Shown piece after piece: positions 1 through 6,225 of a DNA stretch of 10,260 nucleotides; the first letter of the stretch is position 1; each line of letters starts with the position of its first letter. The position numbers and the translations under genes are program-made. The DNA lies in assembly GCA_948742005.1 (NCBI GenBank), contig CAPYQR010000045.1, forward strand, positions 1 to 10,260, read 5' to 3'. A model generated the notes under the pieces. The model ran no database searches and was not told the origin of the DNA. It saw only the letters and a list, made by a program, of their open reading frames with translations. The stretch is from an uncultured bacterium. Lineage in GTDB: Bacteria > Cyanobacteriota > Vampirovibrionia > Gastranaerophilales > Gastranaerophilaceae.

Positions 1-261
1 ATTTACGATATAACTGCCGCTCCTGATTTGACTGAGGGGACTTATGGTGGTCATCATGGAAAAATCATCAGGTTTATAGAAATGTTCTATATCTTCAAAA
101 GCAACCAGGGGCTTTGAGCAAAAAGTGTTAGAATTTATAAATTGTTTATCAACGCAAAAGGCTGCAATATTATATTTTTCTTTCATATAAGAATATAAAA
201 CCCTCGCCATAGAGCCGTTTCCAAAAATTATAACAGGCTTTTCTTTTGCTGAATTAAACAT
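1..261 (-). CDS. PglD/NeuD-type sugar O/N-acyltransferase, N-terminal part only (runs off the left edge)
   Basis: The 87 visible codons read leftward from ATG at 261 and stay open to the window edge. The start MFNSAKEKPVIIFGNGSMAR shows a beta strand followed by a GxGxxA nucleotide-type loop (residues 14-19). It continues with a second strand around AAFCVDKQF and then PLVAFEDIEHFYKPDDFSM. This is the Rossmann-like N-terminal domain of PglD/NeuD-type acyltransferases; the left-handed beta-helix that carries the acetyl-CoA site would lie outside the window. The family usually acylates an amino group or hydroxyl of a nucleotide sugar, which fits the transaminase two genes upstream. The start is one base after the stop of the preceding gene, and AAAAGG about 9 bases upstream can serve as ribosome-binding site. 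The last ~20 residues match the family less well than the rest, so a sequencing error near positions 1-60 is possible. The acceptor sugar is unknown. Confidence 0.72.
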   Translation of the reverse strand, partial: MFNSAKEKPVIIFGNGSMARVLYSYMKEKYNIAAFCVDKQFINSNTFCSKPLVAFEDIEHFYKPDDFSMMTTISPLSQIRSGSYIVN

Positions 262-262
262 A

Positions 263-1408
263 TTAAAATACCTTTTGCGGATAAAAATTATATTGTTTTT
301 TGTAGAAATTTTTTAAATTTTTTTCATAGGAAGAAAAATTGTATAGATTTTTGTGTTTATTTAAAAAGTCATTAATGATTGATGAAAAAGTTTTTTTATC
401 GGAAATATATTCTTTGATGTTAGGAGTAATATGTTCTAAGGCATCTTCATAAGATTCATAAATGCCTTTTAAATTTTTCCAAGCTGCATCGGGGAAAAAT
501 TTGTTATTATAAACGGCAAAGCCAATACTGTTGACGTAATACGGCTGTGTAAAATACCCATCCATCCCCTCGCCAAACGTGATTGTGAAAAATGCTTTTG
601 AAATTAAGTCCATGTATTGATTGAAAGTCAAATCCTTAATTGTAATTAATTTAAATTCAGGCAAATCTTTTTTTAGTTTTTCAATAACTTTTTCGCGATA
701 TTCGTTGTTGTCGGGCGAGAGGGCGATTATTTTTTCTTTTTGTTCAAAAGAATAAGATTTATATTTGCTTAAATCAAGATGTACAGAAAAAAGATGTGTC
801 GGGATTTGGTATTTGTTGCAAATATCTTGTGTTGCGTATCTGTTGTGTGCGATTGTCTGGGTTACATTATTTGTTAAATTGAATAAGTCTTTTAATTTGT
901 CAGGTTCGGGCATTAAATTAATATTTTGATTTAAAATATTAATTTGCAGGTTTTTTGATTTTAAGAAAATTTTTTCTTTTTTGTTTAAAGTTTTATAAAA
1001 ATCCGCACTCAAAAATTCAGGAATGTGCAAAATAATTTCCTGTGCGTTTTTAGAATTTTTAATAATTTGTTCAAAACGCAGAATTTTTTCATTGTTTAAA
1101 AATTTGTCATTAATAACATAAGTCAAATCCCCTGGGGGCGTTGAAATAAAACAATAAGAATCAGGGTTTAGTTGCCTTGAAAATTCGCAAAGTGAAAAAA
1201 TAGACATGATTCCGCCGTTAATTTTGTCTTTTGCGGGAGTCAGGAAAATTATTAATTTTTTGGCATTTTTTAATTTGTTTAAATCAAGCGAATCTTGAAT
1301 TATTTTTGAAGCGCGGGATTCTTTTTTGGAAAAAGTTGAAAGTTTTATTCCAAAAAAATTATATTTTGTTCGCATGTCGGATTTTTCAATTGAAAATAAA
1401 TTTTTCAT
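263..1408 (-). CDS. Putative glycosyltransferase (GT-B-like)
   Basis: This 381-residue soluble protein shows no signal peptide or membrane segment. An ATG at 1480 would lengthen the frame but would overlap the preceding gene by 76 bases. The ATG at 1408 overlaps its stop by only four bases (ATGA), so I chose it; an ATG at 1375 is also possible. The N-terminus contains FFGIKL, resembling a short segment often found at the start of polysaccharide glycosyltransferases. Next come KLIIFLTPAKDKINGGIMS (strand and GG loop, about residues 50-69) and, in the C-terminal half, IIALSPDNNEYR followed by FFTITFGEGMDGYFTQPYY near 274-290. That last stretch resembles the nucleotide-sugar-binding half of a GT-B fold. 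I cannot assign a CAZy family, donor or acceptor. Its place between a sugar transaminase and a sugar acyltransferase supports a role in transferring the resulting amino sugar. Confidence 0.6.
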   Translation of the reverse strand: MKNLFSIEKSDMRTKYNFFGIKLSTFSKKESRASKIIQDSLDLNKLKNAKKLIIFLTPAKDKINGGIMSIFSLCEFSRQLNPDSYCFISTPPGDLTYVINDKFLNNEKILRFEQIIKNSKNAQEIILHIPEFLSADFYKTLNKKEKIFLKSKNLQINILNQNINLMPEPDKLKDLFNLTNNVTQTIAHNRYATQDICNKYQIPTHLFSVHLDLSKYKSYSFEQKEKIIALSPDNNEYREKVIEKLKKDLPEFKLITIKDLTFNQYMDLISKAFFTITFGEGMDGYFTQPYYVNSIGFAVYNNKFFPDAAWKNLKGIYESYEDALEHITPNIKEYISDKKTFSSIINDFLNKHKNLYNFSSYEKNLKNFYKKQYNFYPQKVF

Positions 1409-2547
1409 CGGCAATTTTTCACAACCCCGCAAATTGTTTCCAAGGCTTCTTTTTTCAAATTGCCGTAATAAGGCAGACATAAAACCTGATTTTTTAATTT
1501 ATTTACAACCGATAAATCTGCTAATTTCACACTCAAATCGTTTTTGTAGCATTCATAGTCGCTGCAGGCGGGGTAAAAATATTTTCTTGTTAAAATATTG
1601 ATTTTTTTGAATTTTTCATATAATTCATTTCTTGAAATCGGATAATCATCCTCAATTACAATCGGATAATATTGATAAGAATTTGTTGCGTTTTCGCTCA
1701 TTTTGGGAATTCTTACCCCTTTGATATCTGCTAAATTTTCATCATAAAAAGTTTTAACTACTTTTCTTTTTTCTTGTTCTTGTTTGAAAATTTTAAGGTT
1801 TTCAAGCCCCATTGCCGCCTGAAATTCGTTTAATTTCCCGTTGATTCCGATTTCTTCAACAAGTTCTTCGCTTTGTATTCCGAAGTTTCTTAAATTATAG
1901 ATTTTTTTGATTAAATCATCGTTGTTGTAAGTTAAACATCCGCCTTCAATTGTGTTGAATAATTTTGTTGAATGGAAAGAAAACATTGAAATATCGCCGA
2001 AATTCCCGATGCCGATTCCGTCTATCTCTGTTGAAAAAGCGTGCGCAGCATCGTAAATTACTTTTAAATTGTGTTTTTTGGCGATTTTATCGATATTTTC
2101 AACATCGCAGGGAAATCCGTAAACATGAACGCCTAAAATGGCGGAAGTATTCGGGGTTATTAATTTTTCGATTTTTTTCGGGTCAATTGTCATTGTTTTT
2201 GGTTCGATGTCGCAAAAAACAGGTTTTAACACGTTCCAGGAAATGCAATGAGGCGTTGCGGCGAAAGTAAAAGGTGTCGTTATAACTTCGCTTCCTTGCG
2301 GCAAATTAAGAGCTTTCAAGGCAACTAAAAGCGCAATTGTTCCGTTGTTGAAAAGCGAGCAGTTTTTGACCTTTAAAACATGTTTTAAAAGGTTTTCAAG
2401 CTCGTTATGCTTTGAACCCATGTTTGTCAGCCATTTGGATTCCCAGATATCTTCAAGATGATTTATGTAGTTATCCAATTTCGGCAGCAGAGGGCGGGTA
2501 ACAAATATTTTTTCATTATTTTTTGTTTTTTCTTTTACGGATTCCAT
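1405..2547 (-). CDS. DegT/DnrJ/EryC1/StrS-family PLP sugar aminotransferase
   Basis: This 380-residue protein has the full length of the family. It converts a keto nucleotide sugar to an amino sugar, usually with glutamate as donor. Visible active-site elements are NNGTIAL (residues 67-73, cofactor phosphate region), YDAAHAFSTE (165-174, Asp166 pairing with the PLP ring nitrogen) and SFHSTKLFNTIEGG (190-203, with Lys195 as the Schiff-base lysine). The opening FVTRPLLPKLDNY and the KWLTNMGSKHNELE segment resemble transaminases acting on 4-keto-6-deoxy sugars, such as the VioA-like group, but the exact substrate cannot be read from sequence. GGAGAG lies 10 bases before the ATG, a good ribosome-binding site. 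It heads the leftward operon. Its leader is joined almost directly to the broken ATP-grasp half, leaving no obvious promoter region. Sampled 60-base stretches (2101-2160, 2281-2340) are 40-45% GC, richer than the central genes. Confidence 0.92.
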   Translation of the reverse strand: MESVKEKTKNNEKIFVTRPLLPKLDNYINHLEDIWESKWLTNMGSKHNELENLLKHVLKVKNCSLFNNGTIALLVALKALNLPQGSEVITTPFTFAATPHCISWNVLKPVFCDIEPKTMTIDPKKIEKLITPNTSAILGVHVYGFPCDVENIDKIAKKHNLKVIYDAAHAFSTEIDGIGIGNFGDISMFSFHSTKLFNTIEGGCLTYNNDDLIKKIYNLRNFGIQSEELVEEIGINGKLNEFQAAMGLENLKIFKQEQEKRKVVKTFYDENLADIKGVRIPKMSENATNSYQYYPIVIEDDYPISRNELYEKFKKINILTRKYFYPACSDYECYKNDLSVKLADLSVVNKLKNQVLCLPYYGNLKKEALETICGVVKNCR

Positions 2548-2567
2548 AATTTGCTAACTCTCCGATT

Positions 2568-3038
2568 TCATTCAACAGTATATTCCGTACCCTCGACAAA
2601 TTCTTCAACAACAACCAAATGATTAGTAGCTTCATTCTGTGCCTTTTTGAATGATTTTTCTATGAAATCTTTATCACTGTTTAAAGGAATTATTGTAATT
2701 CCTCTTGAAGAAGCGGAATTATCAGGTTTTATTATTATTTTAAATTCTTTGTTAAAATCAACAATTTCACTATCAAAATTTTCATATCTTTTTGAAATTT
2801 TATTTAAAATTCCGGCTCTCGACCAGCACTCAGCCTGCATTGACTTAGATGAAGAATATTTTAAAGCTTCATCAGTTATTGTCTTTAAACCAAAAGCACG
2901 ATTTAATGAAGCAACCGATGCAACAGCCATATCTATTGAAGAATATGCAAATTCAACATCATCAAACTCGTTATTCTTTTTCAAAACTTCAATTATTGCT
3001 TTTGAATCTTTAACATCAATTTGATAATGCTTATCAAA
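2568..3038 (-). pseudogene. ATP-grasp ligase, N-terminal half (inverted fragment)
   Basis: About 156 codons, read leftward, resemble the pre-ATP-grasp end and ATP-binding lobe of a carbamoyl-phosphate-synthase-like ATP-grasp enzyme. Visible in order are FDKHYQIDVKDSKAIIEV, SSIDMAVASVASLNRAFGL, a KYSSSKSMQAECWSRAGI segment (the dK...aGi pattern), FKIIIKPDNSASSRG (ATP-contacting lysine and glycine-rich loop) and VVVEEFVEGTEYTVE (adenine hinge). It stops at TGA right after EYTVE, where intact enzymes carry on into the metal-binding lobe. The frame can be extended to a TTG at 3104, but those extra 22 residues are only the antisense of the C-terminal half. No ATG exists before SIDMAV. The first ~40 codons of the enzyme are absent. 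The missing C-terminal lobe lies immediately to the right on the other strand. I infer one gene broken by rearrangement or misassembly. Confidence 0.85.
3020..3038. repeat. 19-base palindrome at the junction of the two ATP-grasp halves
   Basis: TTTGATAATGCTTATCAAA has 8-base arms around a 3-base centre. On the minus strand it codes FDKHYQ of the N-terminal half, and on the plus strand FDNAYQ of the C-terminal half. Both readings look family-like, so the site is exactly where coding identity changes strand. It could be a recombination site or microhomology used in a template switch. No recombinase gene lies in the window. Confidence 0.75.
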
Positions 3039-3639
3039 ATGTATGTGTTTACGGAATTTCAAAAAAAAGCCATACAAAAAATACTGAAAATAATAGAATT
3101 GCAATAAAATTGCATTATAATTCCATAAATGATGAATTGCAAAACGAGATTGCTGATTTTGGAATTAAATGTTACAAGGCATTAGGTTTTTCATCGTCAT
3201 TGGGGCATTTGGAAGTTATTGTTAAAAATGACGGAAGTATTGTTCCTGTTGAAATTGGTGCTCGTTCAAGCGGGTTTATTGCTTCCGATCTTGTTGATGC
3301 GGTAAGTGGTTCAAATTTTTTGCTTGATATAATTAATGTTCAAAAAGGTGCAAAAGTAGAAAACGGACTGCATGTTCAAACGGATAATTCTTCTATGTAT
3401 TTTTTCTATGATTTTCCTGATGGATTTTTAGTCAAGGAAGAATGCAGTCTGATGGACTTTTTGGATAAATCAATAAAAAGCAGATATTTTGATAGAGATA
3501 AAATTAAATTTGATACCGGTTTTAAAAAAATTGATAATGACAACGCCAGAATCGGCTTTGAAATTTTAGAAGGTCCGAAAAATATAATGACCACAGCTTA
3601 TATTGAGCAAAAAGAAAAAGAGATGTTGGATGTTATGTC

Positions 3640-3653
3640 GGGAGTTTGCAGTG
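3640..3653 (+). promoter_or_regulatory. Ribosome-binding site and GTG start that set the amidohydrolase N-terminus
   Basis: GGGAG at 3640-3644 lies six bases before GTG at 3651. The resulting protein begins MFFDGHIH, putting the metal-binding HxH at the very N-terminus as is normal for this family. The upstream in-frame TTG (3603) and ATG (3630) would add basic residues that are simply the ATP-grasp gene read in another frame. Confidence 0.7.
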
Positions 3654-4316
3654 TTTTTTGATGGTCATATCCACAAAAAAAATAATGAAGCGGGCGGTTT
3701 TTTGGTTGGATTGGAAAATGAACCGTATTTTGATAATACCTTGTGCAATAAAGAAGTTTTAGCCCTGCACAATCCTTGTGATAATTACATATCTTTTTAT
3801 TATGTATCTGATTTTGAATTGAAAAATGTAATTAATCATAAATATTTAAAATATCATCCCCGCAGGGAAAAATATTCGCCTGAAGAAATTATAAATTCAA
3901 TAAAAATCAACAAGCCTAAATGCGTTATGATTGATACTTTAAACGAACCATATTGGACGCCTTATGATTATTGGAAAGTTGCAAGAGAGTTTCCTGAATT
4001 AATGTTTATTTTTCCTCATTGTGGCGGATATTTGATTAATGATTTTATAAAGATTTGCCATTTTCAAAAAAATGTTTGGATTGATTTTTCTTTGACTCAT
4101 ACAATTCTTGGAAAACTTGGTGATAAAGAAAGCGGGCTTGATTATATTAACCAAGCTATAAAATATGCACTTAAAAGCGTTTTTAATAAAAGAGTTTTGT
4201 TGTCTTCGGATTATCCTTTTTTTTCACAAAAGGATGTTTATGAATTTTATAAAAAATTTGGCGTTGTTGATTTACTAAATTCTAATTTTTTGGAATTAAA
4301 GGAGTTGATATTGTGA
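3651..4316 (+). CDS. Small metal-dependent hydrolase, amidohydrolase (COG2159-like) family
   Basis: The 221-residue product begins MFFDGHIH, with the HxH metal pair at residues 6 and 8. It has an IFPHCGG histidine (about 123) after a strand, then a DFSLTH segment and LLSSDYPF with the catalytic aspartate (about 187). These are the expected landmarks of an amidohydrolase-type TIM barrel, in the expected order. The protein is shorter than typical members (about 270-340 residues), with compact loops between strands. The family includes amidases, decarboxylases and hydratases such as 4-oxalomesaconate hydratase, so the reaction cannot be fixed. GTG at 3651 is chosen for its ribosome-binding site and motif position. 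The gene overlaps the ATP-grasp end by 11 bases and the next gene by four bases (GTGA), so the three were almost certainly co-transcribed and translationally coupled. Confidence 0.82.
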   Translation: MFFDGHIHKKNNEAGGFLVGLENEPYFDNTLCNKEVLALHNPCDNYISFYYVSDFELKNVINHKYLKYHPRREKYSPEEIINSIKINKPKCVMIDTLNEPYWTPYDYWKVAREFPELMFIFPHCGGYLINDFIKICHFQKNVWIDFSLTHTILGKLGDKESGLDYINQAIKYALKSVFNKRVLLSSDYPFFSQKDVYEFYKKFGVVDLLNSNFLELKELIL

Positions 4317-4957
4317 TAATTGAAATTGTTAATTATTTAAAAGAAAATAGAGTTTCTGCAACGGAAGTAGCAGATGCAATGTATAAAACAGGGGCAATAG
4401 AGCAAGTTAAGGCTATAAACAGAGGGCATTTTTGTGTTGGACCTGTGCATTGGATATATGCCTGGAGGGGTTCTAATTGGGATGTGCATGAGCAAATACA
4501 AAGCGTAAAAAAGGGTGAAATAGTTATTGTTGAGTGCTTTGATTGTGGAAGTAAAGCAATTTTTGGTGATTTAGTTTCTAAATATATTTTATTATACAAG
4601 CAAGCTTCTGCAATTGTTGTAATGGGAAATTTGCGTGATATCCCAAGGCTTATGAAAGAAAATTGGCCGATATGGTGTATGGGATATACTCCAATAGGAT
4701 GTGTTAATGCAAAACCTGAAGAGAATATGAATCAAGAGATAATCAAGCAAAGGCAGGAACAATATAAAAATTCAATTGCTGTTTGTGATGATTCCGGTGT
4801 TGTAGTAATTCCTAAAGATAAGATTAATCAGGATTTTTATAAGCGTCTTGAATTTATAGAAGAACAGGAAGATATTTGGTATGAGTGTATAGATAGAAAA
4901 AAATGGACAACGTTTGATACAATCTGTTTGAAGAAATATTTAAAAGAGGGTGTATGA
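4313..4957 (+). CDS. RraA / HMG-CHA aldolase-family protein
   Basis: The 214-residue protein follows the RraA-like fold pattern: HEQIQSVKKGEIVIVE, AIFGDLVS (84-89, the position of the usual WGEL), IVVMGNLRDIPRL (Arg108-Asp109, the RD pair that binds substrate and metal in HMG/CHA aldolases), WCMGYTPIG and CDDSGVVVIP (158-167, a near-invariant motif). Members include 4-hydroxy-4-methyl-2-oxoglutarate and 4-carboxy-4-hydroxy-2-oxoadipate aldolases, which split or form C-C bonds with pyruvate, and RNase E regulators lacking catalytic residues. Retention of RD favours an enzyme. It starts at GTG with AAAGGAG eight bases upstream and overlaps the amidohydrolase stop. Eight cysteines are a notable number for this size. 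Its substrate is unknown. Amidohydrolase and RraA-type aldolase genes also pair as LigJ and LigK in protocatechuate catabolism, but here the neighbours are biosynthetic. Confidence 0.85.
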   Translation: MIIEIVNYLKENRVSATEVADAMYKTGAIEQVKAINRGHFCVGPVHWIYAWRGSNWDVHEQIQSVKKGEIVIVECFDCGSKAIFGDLVSKYILLYKQASAIVVMGNLRDIPRLMKENWPIWCMGYTPIGCVNAKPEENMNQEIIKQRQEQYKNSIAVCDDSGVVVIPKDKINQDFYKRLEFIEEQEDIWYECIDRKKWTTFDTICLKKYLKEGV

Positions 4958-6225
4958 CAAGAATACTGGTTTGTGCTGATGGTTTTTTCAGGAATTTCTC
5001 CCCCGTTTCTTTAGAACCATATATTGATATGTTTATTAATTCGCTGGCAAAAAATGGCAATATTGTTATGCCCTATATTGTTTCAGATATTGTTAAACGT
5101 GGTAAATTTAAAAACTGGTATCGAAAATTTTTTACTTATGAAGAAGTGAAGAATTTTAATCCTGAAATAATATTTGCTTTTAATAATGCGCTTGATGAAC
5201 GTTTTTTGAAAAATTTAGATTCAGATTGTTATATAATAGCCTCTGATACTCCAATTTTTTGGAATAATAAAGATTTAATAAAAAAATATAAAGATAAATA
5301 TAGTGTTTTATATTTTAATAATGACTTTGCCAAAGAATTAAATAACGAATTTGATATTCCTTTTGAAAAACAATGCTTGATTCCATATACAACAGACATG
5401 GAAGCTTTTGATTTGCTGCAGGATAAGGAAATAAGTTTTGTTGGAAATTTTAATGCCCCTGCTTTTTCTCATTTTTCACGCGCTTTATTTAAAAATAAAA
5501 ATAATTTACTGCTAAAAGAAAATTCTTTCAAAAAATTAATAAATGAATATATTGAAAAAGGAATTATAACTTCTTCTTATGACGAGATATTTTTAAAGGA
5601 TGGAAAATGCAGCAAAGAGCAGCTGGAGAGGTCTTTGTGTCTGGCTTTTACTAATTATGAAAGAAATATGTTGTTAAATGCTTTGTTGGATTATGATTTG
5701 CATATTTATACGCATTTTTCCAATTTGACTTGTTTTGATTATAATTATAGGCTTTTTTTGAAATGTCATTTTGATTCCGTTTCAACAATTAAGGAAAATG
5801 AATTCATATATAATACTTCTAAAATTTCTTTAAATTTACCTCATTATCAAGCTAAAACCGGGTTTTCCTGGAGAGTTTGCGATATTTTGGCTTCTAATTC
5901 TTTGCTTTTGTCTAATCCCACATCTGATTTGTCGAATATGTTTGAAGTTGTACCTGTGTACAATTCCGATAAAGAATTAAAAGAAATGTGCGCCTACTAT
6001 TTAAAAAATGACTTGGAAAGAAAAGATATTGTTAAAGAATGTCAGAAAATTATTAACCAAAAACACAGATACATTCATCTTTTAAAAATTATAGAAGATT
6101 TTGCTGATGTTAAATTGATAAATTCTAATCAAAAAGGGCTCATAAAAAGCACTTATAGAACCAGAAAAATACAAAAAAAATATTTTAAAAAATTGGAGAA
6201 AATGAATGCTGCCCTTGTTGAATGA
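4954..6225 (+). CDS. CgeB-like glycosyltransferase (GT-B, glycosyl transferase group 1-type C-terminus)
   Basis: This 423-residue cytoplasmic protein starts with a strand and turn, MTRILVCADGFF. It has NPEIIFAFNNALDERF and CYIIASDTPIFW in the N-terminal Rossmann half, then KEISFVGNFNAP (158-169), the usual opening of the C-terminal half. Near 296-330 it has HYQAKTGFSWRVCDILASN and LSNPTSDLSNMF, which match the CgeB/group 1 pattern in which R..E/D.lA..g.lLsn binds the nucleotide-sugar. A basic lysine-rich tail (about 395-418) could help membrane association. The start ATG shares ATGA with the preceding stop; AGAGGG lies three bases upstream, rather close. It sits between the RraA-like gene and an aminotransferase, so it may transfer whatever those enzymes make or the sugar that carries it. 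Donor and acceptor are unknown. Confidence 0.75.
   Translation: MTRILVCADGFFRNFSPVSLEPYIDMFINSLAKNGNIVMPYIVSDIVKRGKFKNWYRKFFTYEEVKNFNPEIIFAFNNALDERFLKNLDSDCYIIASDTPIFWNNKDLIKKYKDKYSVLYFNNDFAKELNNEFDIPFEKQCLIPYTTDMEAFDLLQDKEISFVGNFNAPAFSHFSRALFKNKNNLLLKENSFKKLINEYIEKGIITSSYDEIFLKDGKCSKEQLERSLCLAFTNYERNMLLNALLDYDLHIYTHFSNLTCFDYNYRLFLKCHFDSVSTIKENEFIYNTSKISLNLPHYQAKTGFSWRVCDILASNSLLLSNPTSDLSNMFEVVPVYNSDKELKEMCAYYLKNDLERKDIVKECQKIINQKHRYIHLLKIIEDFADVKLINSNQKGLIKSTYRTRKIQKKYFKKLEKMNAALVE

Larger units (their letters stand above)
3020..3661 (+). pseudogene. ATP-grasp ligase, C-terminal half (fragment without its own start)
   Basis: The frame is open from just after TAA at 3011-3013 and runs 213 codons to TGA at 3659-3661. 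It begins FDNAYQNVCVYGISKKSHTK, which is family-like sequence that normally follows the EYTVE hinge. It continues through RIAIKLHYNSINDELQ and GHLEVIVKNDGSIVPVEI-GARSSG, the metal-binding core where Glu residues and Arg/Ser follow the E...G...VEI pattern. The only starts inside are TTG at 3110 or ATG codons deep in the domain, so it is unlikely to be a functional gene alone. ATP-grasp enzymes couple ATP hydrolysis to joining a carboxylate to an amine. Its end overlaps the amidohydrolase start by 11 bases, so the full enzyme was probably the first gene of the rightward operon. Together with the fragment at 2568-3038 it supplies a near-complete enzyme. Confidence 0.85.

Noticed and set aside
1409..1480. 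Longer N-terminus for the glycosyltransferase, starting at 1480
   Set aside because: It would overlap the transaminase coding end by 76 bases, and the extra residues look like an out-of-frame reading of that gene. The ATG at 1408 gives a normal four-base overlap.
1231..2270. Plus-strand open frames of 83-101 codons within 1231-2270
   Set aside because: They lie antisense to well-supported genes, have low-complexity F/K/R-rich products, no family motifs and no ribosome-binding sites.
2647..3024. Plus-strand 125-codon frame opposite the ATP-grasp N-half
   Set aside because: The minus-strand translation has clear ATP-grasp motifs; the plus frame is S/F-rich with no recognisable domain and is a shadow.
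3020..3038. Palindrome as a transcription terminator or Xer dif site
   Set aside because: The stem is AT-rich with no T run suited to termination, it lies within coding sequence, and it lacks the longer two-arm layout of dif.
3061..3068. Run of eight A as a slippage site
   Set aside because: A and T runs of this length are common throughout this AT-rich window, so it does not stand out, and it lies in an already broken gene.
3039..3104. Extension of the leftward ATP-grasp fragment to a TTG at 3104
   Set aside because: The added 22 residues (rich in F and Y) are the antisense of the C-terminal half's conserved VYGISKK region, not a real N-terminus.
4333..5060. Minus-strand frames of 68-88 codons opposite the RraA-like and CgeB-like genes
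   Set aside because: They are antisense to strongly motif-bearing genes and lack starts with ribosome-binding sites.
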